Positions 8,591 to 18,591 of a stretch of DNA of 64,000 bases are shown here, one piece after another. Under the pieces are notes generated by a model that saw nothing but the letters and a program-made list of their open reading frames with translations, was not told the origin of the DNA and ran no database searches. Within the stretch, counting starts at the first letter, position 1. Every line of letters begins with the position of its first letter. The stretch is from Pseudochrobactrum saccharolyticum (lineage in GTDB: Bacteria > Pseudomonadota > Alphaproteobacteria > Rhizobiales > Rhizobiaceae). The stretch is taken from NCBI RefSeq assembly GCF_008801715.1, contig NZ_VZPG01000002.1, positions 558,001 through 622,000 of the forward strand, given 5' to 3'. The translations under genes were made by a program, and so were the position numbers.

Positions 8591-10084
8591 ATGCTAGAAG
8601 ATCGTATCCGCAATTCCTCCCTGCAAGATAAAGTTGTGACACCTGCCGAGGCCGCAGCCCTTATCAAAGACGGGATGACAATCGGCATGAGCGGTTTTAC
8701 CCGTGCCGGCGATGCCAAAGCCGTGCCGGTTGCCATGGCTGCGCAGGCTAAAGACACACCATTCAAAATCACCCTGCTCACCGGTGCATCGCTCGGCCAT
8801 GATGTCGATAAAATCCTCACCGAAGCCGGTGTACTTGCCCGCCGTATGCCGTTTCAGGTTGACCGCACTTTGCGAGCCGCCATCAACCGCGGTGAAGTCA
8901 TGTTTATCGACCAGCATCTTTCTGAAACTGTTGAGCAATTGCGCTCCAATCAGATCGGACCGGTTGATTATGCGGTTATTGAAGCCATTGCCATCAATGA
9001 AGACGGCGGTGTGATCCCGACAACTTCCATTGGTAATTCGGCCAGTTTCGCCATTCTGGCAAAGAAAGTGATTGTTGAGATCAATCTCAGCCACTCTCTG
9101 GCACTGGAGGGGCTGCATGATGTCTATATTCCGACCAAGCGCCCGTCCCGCGATCCGATTCCGGTTGTGTCCTGTGAAAGCCGCATCGGCACGCCTTATA
9201 TTCCGATCCCGCCTGAGAAAATCGCAGCGATTGTTATCACGGAACAATCGGACAGTGCTTCACTGATTGAACCGGCAGACAGTGAAACATCGGCCATTGC
9301 CGGACACCTGATTCATTTCTTTGAAAGCGAAGTGGAAAAAGGCCGTCTCGACCTGTCACTCAACCCGCTGCAGGCCGGCATCGGCACGATTGCCAATGCG
9401 GTTCTGACCGGCCTCGTGGACAGTCCTTTCCATCATTTGCGCATGTATAGCGAAGTGTTGCAGGACAGTACATTCGATCTGATGGATGCAGGCAAATTGA
9501 GCTTTGCCTCGGCCTCCTCAATCACACTCAGTCAGGCATGCGGCGAGCGCGTTTTCGGCAATTTTGACCGCTACAAAGACAAGCTTGTGCTGCGTCCGCA
9601 GGAAATCAGCAATCATCCGGAAGTTATCCGCCGCCTTGGTATTATCGGTATCAACACCGCACTGGAATTCGACATTTACGGCAATGTGAACTCAACTCAT
9701 GTGGCCGGTACGCATATGATGAACGGCATCGGCGGCTCAGGCGACTTTGCACGGAACGCCTTCCTCTCGGTTTTCGTCACCAAATCGGTAGCTAAGAATG
9801 GTGCGATTTCCTCAGTCGTGCCGATGGTGCCACATGTTGACCATACGGAACATGATGTGGATATTCTTGTGACCGAACACGGCCTTGCCGATCTGCGTGG
9901 CCTTGCTCCGCGTGAACGCGCATCCGTGATTATCGAGAATTGTGCCCATCCGGATTACCGCCCGCAATTGCGCGACTACTTTGCCCGCGCCTGTGAGCGT
10001 GGCGGTCAGACCCCGCATATTCTTGAAGAAGCCATCTCATGGTATGCGTTTAAAGAGAAAACCGGCACGATGCTGAAAAGCTAA
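8591..10084 (+). CDS. Succinyl-CoA:acetate CoA-transferase / acetyl-CoA hydrolase family enzyme
   Basis: A 497-residue class I CoA-transferase relative that moves CoA between acetyl-CoA and a carboxylate such as succinate, or hydrolyses acetyl-CoA. Family blocks include VTPAEAAALIKDGMTIGMSG at the N-terminus, IGNSASFAILAKKVIVEIN, QAGIGTIANAVLTGL, and GGSGDFARNAFLS followed by VTEHGLADLRGLAPRERA in the C-terminal half. ALEFDIYGNVNSTH lies in the catalytic region. I chose the ATG at 8591 rather than an upstream in-frame ATG (8519) because the upstream codons fall in repeat copy C. The neighbours do not settle transferase versus hydrolase. Confidence 0.9.
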   Translation: MLEDRIRNSSLQDKVVTPAEAAALIKDGMTIGMSGFTRAGDAKAVPVAMAAQAKDTPFKITLLTGASLGHDVDKILTEAGVLARRMPFQVDRTLRAAINRGEVMFIDQHLSETVEQLRSNQIGPVDYAVIEAIAINEDGGVIPTTSIGNSASFAILAKKVIVEINLSHSLALEGLHDVYIPTKRPSRDPIPVVSCESRIGTPYIPIPPEKIAAIVITEQSDSASLIEPADSETSAIAGHLIHFFESEVEKGRLDLSLNPLQAGIGTIANAVLTGLVDSPFHHLRMYSEVLQDSTFDLMDAGKLSFASASSITLSQACGERVFGNFDRYKDKLVLRPQEISNHPEVIRRLGIIGINTALEFDIYGNVNSTHVAGTHMMNGIGGSGDFARNAFLSVFVTKSVAKNGAISSVVPMVPHVDHTEHDVDILVTEHGLADLRGLAPRERASVIIENCAHPDYRPQLRDYFARACERGGQTPHILEEAISWYAFKEKTGTMLKS

Positions 10085-10107
10085 GACACCGGCCATCTGA
10101 TAAAAAA

Positions 10108-10130
10108 AGCGCCCGTTTGAAACGGGCGCT
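10108..10130. terminator. Bidirectional terminator between the CoA-transferase gene and clpA
   Basis: A perfect 10-bp stem, AGCGCCCGTT / AACGGGCGCT, with a three-base loop is flanked by A7 on the left and TTTTATTTTA on the right. It serves both convergent genes. Confidence 0.92.
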
Positions 10131-10137
10131 TTTTATT

Positions 10138-12597
10138 TTATTCCTTCGTTCTTGGAACCTTCGGCACAGAGGCCGATTTACGCTTCGGTTCCGTTGCCTC
10201 AGGAGCAGAGCTGCTATCGGCTGCAACTTTTGCCGGTTTCTTTTCCGGCTTGGCTGCAGCTTCCGCAACCTCCTCATCAGGCTGTTCTTTCTGCGGCTTG
10301 ACCGGCTTGGCCTTCACCACATCCATCACCAGACCAGTCTTGCCATCCGGTTTTTCGCCGGTTGTGACTTTGACCGTGCCTCCATTTTTGAGCTTACCGA
10401 ACAGCAACTCGTCGGCCAGAGGCTTCTTGATATATTCCTGAATAACACGACCCAGAGGGCGTGCACCCATGCGTTCATCATAGCCTTTATCAGCTAGCCA
10501 GTTGATAGCTTTCTTATCCAGTTCAAAGGTCACGCCACGATCAGCCAACTGAGCTTCCAGCTGCATGATGAATTTCTGCACCACTTTATGGATAACCGGT
10601 ACAGGCAGCGGGCCAAACGGAATAATCGCATCTAAGCGGTTACGGAATTCCGGTGTGAACAGACGGTTGATCGCCTCCATATCGTCGCCTTCGCGACGGG
10701 TGGAGCCAAAGCCGATTGCTGCTTTCGCCATATCTGCCGCACCGGCATTGGTGGTCATAATCAGAATGACATTGCGGAAATCAATCTGCTTGCCATTGTG
10801 ATCTGTCAGGCGGCCATGATCCATAACCTGCAACAGAATGTTGAAAAGATCCGGATGGGCTTTTTCGATTTCGTCGAGCAGCAGCACACAATGCGGATGC
10901 TGATCCACGCCATCAGTCAGCAGACCGCCCTGTTCAAAGCCGACATAACCCGGAGGTGCACCGATCAGACGCGATACGGTATGACGCTCCATATATTCGG
11001 ACATGTCGAAACGCAGCAGCTGCACGCCCAATGTGCTGGCAAGCTGTTTGGCAACTTCCGTCTTACCCACACCGGTCGGACCGGAGAACAGATAAGAACC
11101 GATCGGCTTATCCGGCTCACGCAGGCCTGCACGCGCCAGTTTGATCGCAGAGCTGAGCGATTCAATCGCCAGTTCCTGACCATAAACCACACGCTTGAGA
11201 TCTTTTTCCAGACTGGCAAGCACCTGCTCATCATCCTTGGAGACAGTCTTCGGCGGGATACGCGCCATGGTTGCCACGGTCGCTTCAATCTCTTTGATGC
11301 CGATAACCTTTTTGCGTTTGGCTTCCGGCAGCAGCATCTGGCTGGCACCGCTTTCATCAATCACGTCAATCGCCTTATCCGGCAATTTACGGTCAGTGAT
11401 ATAGCGGGCAGACAGTTCTACTGCGGCAGTGATCGCATCATTGGAGAACTTCACTTTATGGAAGTCTTCAAAATAAGGCTTCAGACCGCGCATGATTTCA
11501 ATGGCATCCGGAATAGTCGGCTCGGCCACATCAATCTTCTGGAAGCGACGCACAAGCGCCCTGTCCTTTTCAAAGAACTGGCGGAACTCCTTGTAAGTCG
11601 TTGAGCCGATGCAGCGAATCTGCCCTGAAGACAGTGCAGGCTTCAGCAGATTGGATGCATCCATTGAGCCGCCGGATGTGGCACCCGCACCGATAACGGT
11701 GTGAATTTCATCGATAAACAGCACGGCACCCGGATAATCTTCCAGCTCCTTGACGACCTGCTTCAGGCGCTCTTCAAAATCACCGCGATAACGGGTACCG
11801 GCCAGCAGACTGCCCATATCGAGCGAGAAGATCGTGTCATTGAGCAGAACTTCGGGCACATCGCCGTCAACAATGCGCTTGGCCAGACCTTCGGCAATCG
11901 CGGTTTTACCCACGCCCGGATCGCCCACATAAAGCGGGTTATTCTTGGAGCGGCGGCACAGAACCTGAATCGTACGGTTGATTTCGCTTTCGCGGCCAAC
12001 CAGACGGTCGATTTTACCGGCCTTGGCTTTTTCATTGAGATTGACGCAATAAGCGGTCAGCGCATCAATTTTCTTTTTGCTCTGTTCTTCATTCTCAGGC
12101 TGCGCTGAATCTTCAGCACTATGCGCCTTGCCTTCGGTCAGGTCATCACTGACACCCGAACGCTTGGAAATACCATGAGAAATATAATTGACCGCATCAT
12201 AGCGGGTCATTTGCTGTTCCTGCAGGAAATAAGCCGCATGGCTTTCCCGCTCAGCAAAGATTGCGACAAGCACATTGGCGCCCGTCACTTCATCGCGGTT
12301 TGATGACTGCACATGGATAACCGAACGCTGAATCACCCGCTGGAAAGCGGCTGTCGGCTTGGAATCCTCATCATAACCGGTCACCAGATTATCCAGCTCG
12401 CGGTCGATATAGTCGGTGACAGTCTTTTTAAGCTGCGCAATATCGACATTGCAGGCACGCATAACCGCGCCGGCATCTCTGTCATCAATCAGAGCAAGCA
12501 GAAGATGCTCGAGCGTGGCATATTCGTGATGACGTTCATTGGCGATGGTCAGCGCCTGATGAAGTGCTTTTTCAAGGCTTTGGGAGAATGTTGGCAT
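10138..12597 (-). CDS. clpA: ATP-dependent Clp protease ATP-binding subunit ClpA
   Basis: An AAA+ unfoldase that feeds substrates to ClpP, including N-end rule substrates handed over by ClpS. At 819 residues it has the ClpN repeat domain (1-140), a first ATPase with Walker A GDPGVGKT at 225-232, and a second with GPTGVGKT at 506-513. An IGF loop for docking ClpP is at 628-630. The last 60 residues are a Lys/Pro/Ala/Glu-rich extension not found in E. coli ClpA. The ATG at 12597 has GAGG five bases upstream. It starts six bases after clpS, so the pair is an operon. Confidence 0.97.
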   Translation of the reverse strand: MPTFSQSLEKALHQALTIANERHHEYATLEHLLLALIDDRDAGAVMRACNVDIAQLKKTVTDYIDRELDNLVTGYDEDSKPTAAFQRVIQRSVIHVQSSNRDEVTGANVLVAIFAERESHAAYFLQEQQMTRYDAVNYISHGISKRSGVSDDLTEGKAHSAEDSAQPENEEQSKKKIDALTAYCVNLNEKAKAGKIDRLVGRESEINRTIQVLCRRSKNNPLYVGDPGVGKTAIAEGLAKRIVDGDVPEVLLNDTIFSLDMGSLLAGTRYRGDFEERLKQVVKELEDYPGAVLFIDEIHTVIGAGATSGGSMDASNLLKPALSSGQIRCIGSTTYKEFRQFFEKDRALVRRFQKIDVAEPTIPDAIEIMRGLKPYFEDFHKVKFSNDAITAAVELSARYITDRKLPDKAIDVIDESGASQMLLPEAKRKKVIGIKEIEATVATMARIPPKTVSKDDEQVLASLEKDLKRVVYGQELAIESLSSAIKLARAGLREPDKPIGSYLFSGPTGVGKTEVAKQLASTLGVQLLRFDMSEYMERHTVSRLIGAPPGYVGFEQGGLLTDGVDQHPHCVLLLDEIEKAHPDLFNILLQVMDHGRLTDHNGKQIDFRNVILIMTTNAGAADMAKAAIGFGSTRREGDDMEAINRLFTPEFRNRLDAIIPFGPLPVPVIHKVVQKFIMQLEAQLADRGVTFELDKKAINWLADKGYDERMGARPLGRVIQEYIKKPLADELLFGKLKNGGTVKVTTGEKPDGKTGLVMDVVKAKPVKPQKEQPDEEVAEAAAKPEKKPAKVAADSSSAPEATEPKRKSASVPKVPRTKE

Positions 12598-12603
12598 TGT
12601 ACC

Positions 12604-12954
12604 TCACTTTTTCTCCATCACGCATTGCAGCGGATGCTGATGTTGACGGGCGAAATCCATCACCTGCGTCACTTTGGTTTCGGCAACTTCATAAGTATAG
12701 ATACCGCATTCACCGACCCCGTGATTATGGACATGCAACATGATACGTGTCGCATCTTCACGGTTTTTCTGGAAAAAACGCTCCAGCACATGAATAACGA
12801 AGTCCATCGGCGTATAGTCATCATTCAGCAGCAGCACCCTGTACAGACTTGGCCGTTTTAAGCGGGTTTTCGTCCGCGTAATAACAGCCGTACCATTACC
12901 TGGGTCCTTCGGGTCACCATCGTCACTCCCCATCACAGGAGACTTGGCCTGCAT
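12604..12954 (-). CDS. clpS: Clp protease adaptor ClpS
   Basis: Adaptor that binds N-degron substrates and delivers them to ClpA. The core [20 protein letters not shown] and [11 protein letters not shown] blocks and the C-terminal [11 protein letters not shown] are diagnostic. The frame is open to a more distal ATG (12993). I chose the ATG at 12954 because it gives 116 residues, the usual length in related species, although the ribosome binding site is weak for each candidate. It lies immediately upstream of clpA. A 15-bp tandem duplication lies beyond the distal start at 12995-13024. Confidence 0.95.
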   Translation of the reverse strand: MQAKSPVMGSDDGDPKDPGNGTAVITRTKTRLKRPSLYRVLLLNDDYTPMDFVIHVLERFFQKNREDATRIMLHVHNHGVGECGIYTYEVAETKVTQVMDFARQHQHPLQCVMEKK

Positions 12955-13711
12955 AAAAGGAGTAACCTGTAAAAAATGGTCTGCTGCACACATTCCTGAT
13001 CGTATCCGTCCTGATCGTATCTGTATTTTCTGAAGTCACGCTGTATGGCGGGAAACCACACATCGTAGACCTATTATGTAGGTTGAAACGCGGCAATGTT
13101 AAGCCCCGCAGAACACAAAGCCCGACACGTCCTCATTCACGTCCAGAGTATCGCGCCTGCAGGAAAAAACCAGCATGAAACACATCATTTAAGAAAAGAT
13201 TTCCGCAAACCGCACAGGGGCAAATTAATAAAGCACGCAAAATTGTCCCCGTTTCTGCATTTTAAATACCAGTCTCAAGATCGGCCTGAAGACTGGTAAG
13301 TGATTCAACCAAATCACTCTCATCAGGGCCGGTAAATTGCAGCCCGTAATGCATCAGTCCCTTAGCTCTGATTATTAACAGTTTCAGGACAGAAGATGCG
13401 TTACAAACAGGAAATTACGCTTCTGCAGAACAAAATTTTCGTAAGACTCACAATTTCTTGAAGCTGGCCTGAAAAGAAACACCTCATAAATTTTTTATTC
13501 ATTAGCAGGTACTTAACACGATGCAGACAGACCGGATGACCGTCCAGACATGTCCGCCAGCTAAAAAAGCATCATAAAAATCAAAAAAAGATCATGATTT
13601 GCCCGTCTATAAACGGATTGGTAAGGCTGTTGGCAATATGATCACGGAAATGTTCGTGGCGTGTCCTTTGCGCCACACCTGAAAATTGGCAGTCCAGGTA
13701 GGTAAGTCACC
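12955..13711. other. 757-base intergenic region upstream of clpS and dacF
   Basis: I found no convincing gene. Contents: two tandem copies of CCTGATCGTATC(C/T)GT (12995-13009, 13010-13024); an inverted repeat ACCAGTCT/AGACTGGT (about 13269-13298); and a GTGGCG/CGCCAC hairpin at 13656-13676 in the probable leader of dacF. From memory, some Brucella genomes have a phasin gene between clpS and dacF, and I see no such coding frame here. Confidence 0.5.
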
Positions 13712-15301
13712 GTGTATCATGCGTTCCGTCACGCCGCATCCGGCATCAAGATTGCGGCCCGCTCATTGTTAGCAGTAACAATGGCCGGCGCCCTCACTCT
13801 TACCATCACGACAGGTTCCGCTCAGGCAGCAAAGAACCCGCGTCATGCCGCGATTGTGATTGATGCCAATACCGGCAAAACCCTGTTTGCAGAAAGCGCA
13901 GATGCCAAGCGTTTTCCCGCTTCCCTCACCAAAATGATGACCCTTTATATGGTCTTCGAGGCGATGCAGGCCGGACGCATCAACAAAAACACCAAAATTC
14001 CGTTCTCCAAATATGCAGCAACCCGTCCGCCGACAAAAATCGGTGTACCGGCAGGCCAGACAATCAGCGTTGAAGATGCGATTATGGCGCTGATTACCCG
14101 CTCAGCCAATGATGCTGCGGCTGCTCTTGGTGAATATCTTGGCGGTTCCGAGCCACGTTTTGCACAGATGATGACAGCCAAGGCACGTCGTCTCGGCATG
14201 CGCTCCACCACATTCCGTAATGCTTCCGGTCTGCCAAACCCGAACCAGCAGACCACAGCCCGCGATATGGCGATTCTCGGTATCGCGCTGCGCCAGCATT
14301 ACCCGCAATATTACGGCTATTTCGGCCGCTCCAGCTTCCAGTTCCGTGGCCGCACGATCAATGGTCACAACCGTCTGCTCGGCCGCGTTGAAGGCGTTGA
14401 CGGCATTAAAACCGGCTATGTAAACGCATCCGGCTATAATCTTGTCACTTCCGTCAACCGTGACGGCCGTCGTATCGTCGCCGTTGTTATGGGCGGCAGC
14501 AGCGGTGCATCGCGTGACGCAGCAATGACCCGTCTTATTCAGGCACATCTGCCAAAAGCAACACCGTCGCGTCGCGGCAGTGATGCCCTGCTGATTGCCC
14601 GTAATGATGCACCTGCAGGTCCGGCAGTTGCGGCTGAACCATCTCCTCTGCCGCGTGCGGTTCCGCTGCCGGCTGAACGTGCCGACCAGCCGGTTCTGGT
14701 TGCTGATGCTTCCGGCTCCGCAGGCAGCGCACAGGATGCAATCAGCGCAGTTATCGCCCGTCAGAAGCCGGTTCCTGCCCAGCAGCCTGAAATGCTGGCT
14801 CTGGCAGCACCGACACCGCGTCCTTCTGCTCCGGTATCTTCCCAGCTTGTGGCTATTCCAACGCCTAAAGCATCGATCCCGAATGTTGATCCGGTTACCA
14901 CAGCTTCCGCCAATACAGCTGCTTCCCGTATGGGTCTGGCACCAAAGCCTGTTGCTGCTGTGCGTAATGAACCGATTGCTGTACCGCAGGAAAATACCCG
15001 CCAGCAGCAGCCGGAACAGACTGCCGTTGCCATGGCCGCCGCAGCTGATGTTTCCGGTGCATGGGCTATTCAGATCGGCTCCCTGCCTAGCGAAAATCAG
15101 GCACAGGAAATGCTGAATAAAGCCGCTCAACAGGCAGGCAGCACCCTGCGTGCAACCTCCCCGATGACTGAGACTTTCAACAAGGGTAACAACACATTCT
15201 ACCGTGCACGTTTTGTTGGTTTTGACACCAAAACTGCCGCATGGGATGCCTGTGCTGCCCTGAAGAAAAAGAACTTCAGCTGCTATGCAATTGCGCGCTA
15301 A
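13712..15301 (+). CDS. D-alanyl-D-alanine carboxypeptidase with C-terminal SPOR domain
   Basis: A low-molecular-mass penicillin-binding protein that trims D-Ala from peptidoglycan stem peptides in the periplasm. A signal peptide covers residues 1-39 (ending GSAQA). The catalytic motifs are SLTK at 71-74, SAN at 131-133 and KTG at 233-235. Residues 290-440 form a Pro/Ala-rich linker, and the last 80 (from GAWAIQIGSLP) form a SPOR domain that binds denuded septal glycan. The start is a GTG at 13712 with AGGTAGG upstream; no ATG suits. At 529 residues it is longer than E. coli DacA because of the linker and SPOR domain. Repeat copy A follows directly. Confidence 0.93.
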   Translation: MYHAFRHAASGIKIAARSLLAVTMAGALTLTITTGSAQAAKNPRHAAIVIDANTGKTLFAESADAKRFPASLTKMMTLYMVFEAMQAGRINKNTKIPFSKYAATRPPTKIGVPAGQTISVEDAIMALITRSANDAAAALGEYLGGSEPRFAQMMTAKARRLGMRSTTFRNASGLPNPNQQTTARDMAILGIALRQHYPQYYGYFGRSSFQFRGRTINGHNRLLGRVEGVDGIKTGYVNASGYNLVTSVNRDGRRIVAVVMGGSSGASRDAAMTRLIQAHLPKATPSRRGSDALLIARNDAPAGPAVAAEPSPLPRAVPLPAERADQPVLVADASGSAGSAQDAISAVIARQKPVPAQQPEMLALAAPTPRPSAPVSSQLVAIPTPKASIPNVDPVTTASANTAASRMGLAPKPVAAVRNEPIAVPQENTRQQQPEQTAVAMAAAADVSGAWAIQIGSLPSENQAQEMLNKAAQQAGSTLRATSPMTETFNKGNNTFYRARFVGFDTKTAAWDACAALKKKNFSCYAIAR

Positions 15302-15320
15302 TGCGCGCGGTTCGCACCGT

Positions 15321-15427
15321 TTAGAGCATAATTTCTTAAATTTGAATCAGTTTAAGTTAAAATTATGCTCTAATTTCAAAGTGTTAGAGCCACCTTTATG
15401 CACCCAATGGGACGCATGGCGCTCTAA
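15321..15427 (+). repeat. Dispersed palindromic repeat, copy A (both halves)
   Basis: The left half is a 13-bp perfect inverted repeat, TTAGAGCATAATT / AATTATGCTCTAA (15321-15333, 15361-15373), with an inner CTTAAA/TTTAAG pair. A short joint (TTTCAAAGTG) leads to a right half bounded by TTAGAGC (15384-15390) and GCTCTAA (15421-15427), with inner ATGC/GCAT. Copy B at 53182-53287 has the same plan. Confidence 0.85.
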
Positions 15428-15523
15428 GACCGTAATATCCGATATTATCCGGCTTTGTGTTTCGCCGGTATAGTTCAGGCAGGCCATCTGCAAACCCAAT
15501 GAGTATTGTGTAAAGGGTTTACA

Positions 15524-15811
15524 ATGTCGAATATGCTCAATCTGTTTGGTTTCACCAATGTTGATCCTGTGGAATCCGACTCACAAAAGCCAGGCAAAAC
15601 CACTTTGCTCAGCGTCCACGCCCTGCGTAGTGCTGCTGCCCGTCTTGCCGATCTGCGCGCTGACGGCGCATCCCTGAATACGCGTGAATTTGTAGGGCTT
15701 CTGGTCTGCAATGCACAGCGCAGCCGTCGTATCAGCCTGCCGGAAGCATCCCTGCGCATTGCAACAGGCAATGTGAACGGACGCACAGCAATCCGTCTTA
15801 AATTACGCTGA
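15524..15811 (+). CDS. Small hypothetical protein
   Basis: A 95-residue basic protein beginning MSNMLNLFGFTNVDP. I do not recognise a domain. The first 25 residues are polar, and the remainder (SVHALRSAAARLADLRADGA onward) is rich in Arg and Ala and probably helical. The ATG at 15524 has AAAGGG upstream, which favours it over an in-frame TTG at 15506. It lies between dacF (with repeat A between) and the convergent DUF1489 gene. No function can be assigned. Confidence 0.6.
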   Translation: MSNMLNLFGFTNVDPVESDSQKPGKTTLLSVHALRSAAARLADLRADGASLNTREFVGLLVCNAQRSRRISLPEASLRIATGNVNGRTAIRLKLR

Positions 15812-15824
15812 TATTCTGTATTGA

Positions 15825-16265
15825 TTAAATAAGACCCAGCGCCGCCAGTTCGCGGCGCAGCTCCACAGGCAAAGCCTGCATACCGCCGCCCGCTCCGGCT
15901 CTGTCATCCTGCGGCACTTCTTCATCCGCAATATAACGCCAGCCCTGAAACGCTCTGCGTGGCTGCCAGACAGTCGGGATCACTTTCGGTTCCAGCACCA
16001 GATGACAACGGCCGATACCGTCTTCACCGGTAAATGTGCGCACTTCCAGCAAACGCTGACGCGCCTGAATATTGCCTTTGATAACCCAATAGAGTGAACC
16101 ACCGTCAAGCAGCTCTGCTTGGCGTTTCGGTACCATTCGTGTTGTATGAAACTGCTCCGGCACCACGCCGTTTGCACGGCATTCCTCAAGGCGGAAATCA
16201 ATCCACGCTGCCAGATCTTCAAGGGAATCACATCCCACACAGAGTTTTACAAGATGCAGAGCCAT
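15825..16265 (-). CDS. DUF1489 family protein
   Basis: A conserved alphaproteobacterial protein of unknown function, 146 residues. The N-terminus MALHLVKLCVGCDSLEDLAAWI and the closing Arg/Leu-rich helix ELRRELAALGLI are typical of DUF1489. Blocks such as RMVPKRQAELLDGGSLYWVIKG and the ending WRYIADEEVPQD are well conserved in the family. I chose the ATG at 16265; a TTG nine bases upstream is also possible, with GGAG nearby. It follows ocd on the same strand but is separated from it by a terminator. Confidence 0.85.
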   Translation of the reverse strand: MALHLVKLCVGCDSLEDLAAWIDFRLEECRANGVVPEQFHTTRMVPKRQAELLDGGSLYWVIKGNIQARQRLLEVRTFTGEDGIGRCHLVLEPKVIPTVWQPRRAFQGWRYIADEEVPQDDRAGAGGGMQALPVELRRELAALGLI

Positions 16266-16325
16266 GAGCGGCAATTACTCCGTTGTTTTAATGATGTCCA
16301 GTATTCAGCAATTGCACAAACAAAA

Positions 16326-16349
16326 ACGGGCAGGAGTAACCCTGCCCGT
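16326..16349 (-). terminator. Terminator after ocd
   Basis: On the minus strand ACGGGCAGG and CCTGCCCGT pair around a six-base loop and are followed by TTTTTG. It lies about 20 bases after the ocd stop. Confidence 0.85.
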
Positions 16350-16369
16350 CTCTGTGATTTATTCGCGAA

Positions 16370-17437
16370 TTAAGCAGCTTCGCCTGCGAGTTTCTTTTCG
16401 CAGCGCAGCAGCATGCCGAACAGGTCGCGCGGCTCATCCGGATCTGCCAGCAGATCGAGATTTTCATAGAGACCTGTGGATTTCAGCTTGTCGTGAATAT
16501 AGCGCAGTGCCGAGAAATCTTCGGTCGCAAAACCAACCGAGTCAAACAGGGTGATCTGGTTCTGGTCACGGCGACCCGGAACAGTACCGTTCATCACCTG
16601 CCACATTTCGATAACCGGATGATCGGCATCGAGCTGCTGGATTTCGCCCTCAATACGGGTCTGCGGCGGATATTCAACGAAGATATCGGAGCGCAGCAGA
16701 ATGTCTTTGTGCATTTCTGTCTTGCCCGGGCAATCACCGCCAACGCCGTTGATGTGAATGCCGCTGCCGATCATATTATCGGTCAGGATTGTTGCATTCT
16801 GCTTGTCTGCGGTCACAGTGGTGATGATCTGAGCGCCCTGCGCTGCATCTTCCGCACTGGTGCAGGTGGTGATTTCAAAACCGAATCCTGCGAGATTCTG
16901 TTTGCATTTCTCAGTGGCAGACGGATCGATATCATAGAGACGCAGCGACTTAATGCCGAGCAGCGCCTTGAATGCCAGCGCCTGAAACTCGGACTGTGCG
17001 CCATTGCCGATAATCGCCATGGTCTGCGCATTTTCCGGTGCCAGATATTTGGCAACAACGGCTGAAGTCGCAGCAGTACGCAGCGCTGTCAGAATGGTCA
17101 TTTCGGTCAGCAGCATCGGATAGCCGGTATCCACATCGGACAGCATACCGAAAGCAGCAACGGTCTGCAGACCGTCTTTCATGTTCTTCGGGTGGCCATT
17201 GACATATTTAAAGCCGTAAAGCGCACCGTCACTGGTTGGCATCAGCTCGATAACGCCGTCATGGGAGTGGGAAGCAACACGCGGGGTCTTGTCAAACTTT
17301 TCCCAACGCAGAAAATCTTCTTCCACATAGGCAGAGAGTTCTTTCAGGAATTCTTCAATACCGACTTTCAGAACCAGCTTCATCATGTGGTCAACACTGA
17401 CAAATGGTACGAGGTTCAAAGTTGTTCTGTCACGCAT
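16370..17437 (-). CDS. ocd: Ornithine cyclodeaminase
   Basis: Converts L-ornithine to L-proline and ammonia with bound NAD. Its 355 residues contain the Rossmann motif IGNGAQSEFQA, MTILTALRTAATSAV for substrate and cofactor contacts, and IHINGVGGDCPGKTEM, which is typical of the OCD/mu-crystallin family. GGAGG precedes the ATG at 17437. It lies downstream of arginase on the same strand, so the pair would take arginine through ornithine to proline. A hairpin between the two genes may tune their ratio. Confidence 0.96.
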   Translation of the reverse strand: MRDRTTLNLVPFVSVDHMMKLVLKVGIEEFLKELSAYVEEDFLRWEKFDKTPRVASHSHDGVIELMPTSDGALYGFKYVNGHPKNMKDGLQTVAAFGMLSDVDTGYPMLLTEMTILTALRTAATSAVVAKYLAPENAQTMAIIGNGAQSEFQALAFKALLGIKSLRLYDIDPSATEKCKQNLAGFGFEITTCTSAEDAAQGAQIITTVTADKQNATILTDNMIGSGIHINGVGGDCPGKTEMHKDILLRSDIFVEYPPQTRIEGEIQQLDADHPVIEMWQVMNGTVPGRRDQNQITLFDSVGFATEDFSALRYIHDKLKSTGLYENLDLLADPDEPRDLFGMLLRCEKKLAGEAA

Positions 17438-17481
17438 CAGGTTTTCTCCCTCCGGTCTTGCCGGAACCTGTTAAACTAAGA

Positions 17482-17520
17482 AAAGCGCTTCATGCCCATC
17501 AGAGACAATTGAAGCGCTTT
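17482..17520 (-). terminator. Hairpin between arginase and ocd (attenuator or processing site)
   Basis: An 11-bp perfect inverted repeat, AAAGCGCTTCA / TGAAGCGCTTT, encloses 17 bases, with TTTTCTT on its minus-strand downstream side. Because it lies within the probable rocF-ocd operon, partial termination or mRNA processing is likelier than a complete stop. Confidence 0.55.
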
Positions 17521-17540
17521 GGCTGTAAATCTTGTCAGCT

Positions 17541-18464
17541 TTACACGAAGCTGCGGGTCGGACGATCCATCACGCTGCGGCCCATAAGGCTGGCGATCAG
17601 ATCGACCATCAGGAAGGCTGTACGACCGCGTTCATCAAGGAACGGATTGAGTTCGACCGCCTCAAAACTTGTCACCAGCTCGCTGTCATGAAGCATTTCC
17701 ATAATCAGATGGGCTTCACGGAATGTCGCGCCGCCCGGAACTGTAGTGCCAACGGCCGGTGCGATATTCGGATCAAGGAAATCCACATCAAGGCTGACAT
17801 GCAGCAGGCCATTCGCTTCCTCAACGCGCTTCAGGAAGCGGTTGAGCAGTGCAACAACGCCGTGTTCGTCAATCATACGCATGTCATTGACGGTCACTTC
17901 AGTCTTGCGGATCGCTGTACGTTCTGCCGGATCAACCGAGCGGATACCGATCATGCAGACATTCGCAGGATCAACCGGAGCCAGCACTTCCGGGAAAGTG
18001 CCTTCAAAGCCCTTCTGGCCGGTATAATAGGCCACAGGCGTGCCATGCAGATTGCCGCTTGTGGTGGTTTCCAGCGTGTGAAAATCCGTGTGAGCATCAA
18101 GCCACAGCACAAAAAGCGGACGTCCCTGCTCTTTGGCGCGACGGCTCAGACCGCAAACAGTTCCGGCAGCCAAAGCATGATCGCCGCCGAGGAAAATCGG
18201 GAAACCATCAGCACTGTGCTCATAGGCAGCTTTATCCAGCGCCTCAATCCATGCCACGATTTCCGGCAGATTTTTCAGAACCGGATTGGAATGGGTCAGA
18301 TTGCGTTTTGCAGCCGGTTCCACATTGCCCAGATCGGTAACATCATGACCCAGCTCTTCAAGTGCTTGAGTCAATCCGGCGGCGCGAAACGCGCTCGGCC
18401 CCATTTCGCAACCCATGCGTCCGGTTCCGTCCTGCACAGGTGCACCAATCAGCTTACAATGCAT
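17541..18464 (-). CDS. rocF: Arginase
   Basis: A dimanganese enzyme that hydrolyses arginine to ornithine and urea. At 307 residues it is of normal length. Metal-binding motifs are GGDHALA (93-99), DAHTD (123-127) and DVDFLDP (226-232). GAGGAA precedes the ATG at 18464. It lies upstream of ocd and is divergent from an Lrp-type regulator that probably senses an amino acid and controls both genes. The shared divergent gap is short (about 90-130 bases). Confidence 0.96.
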   Translation of the reverse strand: MHCKLIGAPVQDGTGRMGCEMGPSAFRAAGLTQALEELGHDVTDLGNVEPAAKRNLTHSNPVLKNLPEIVAWIEALDKAAYEHSADGFPIFLGGDHALAAGTVCGLSRRAKEQGRPLFVLWLDAHTDFHTLETTTSGNLHGTPVAYYTGQKGFEGTFPEVLAPVDPANVCMIGIRSVDPAERTAIRKTEVTVNDMRMIDEHGVVALLNRFLKRVEEANGLLHVSLDVDFLDPNIAPAVGTTVPGGATFREAHLIMEMLHDSELVTSFEAVELNPFLDERGRTAFLMVDLIASLMGRSVMDRPTRSFV

Positions 18465-18591
18465 ATATGTTCCTCACGACTGTAAATTGTCTGCCGCCAT
18501 GACTGCAAAGCACAATCAGAGCGGTGATTTTCCGGTATAAAACCACGAAACATTGGCAGAGTGGACAGAGAAGATTGGCAAATCTCCACAG

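Noticed and set aside
13096-13299. A 67-codon plus-strand frame in the clpS-dacF spacer
   Set aside because: No ribosome binding site, no recognisable domain, and a basic composition typical of a chance frame. It is not a phasin.
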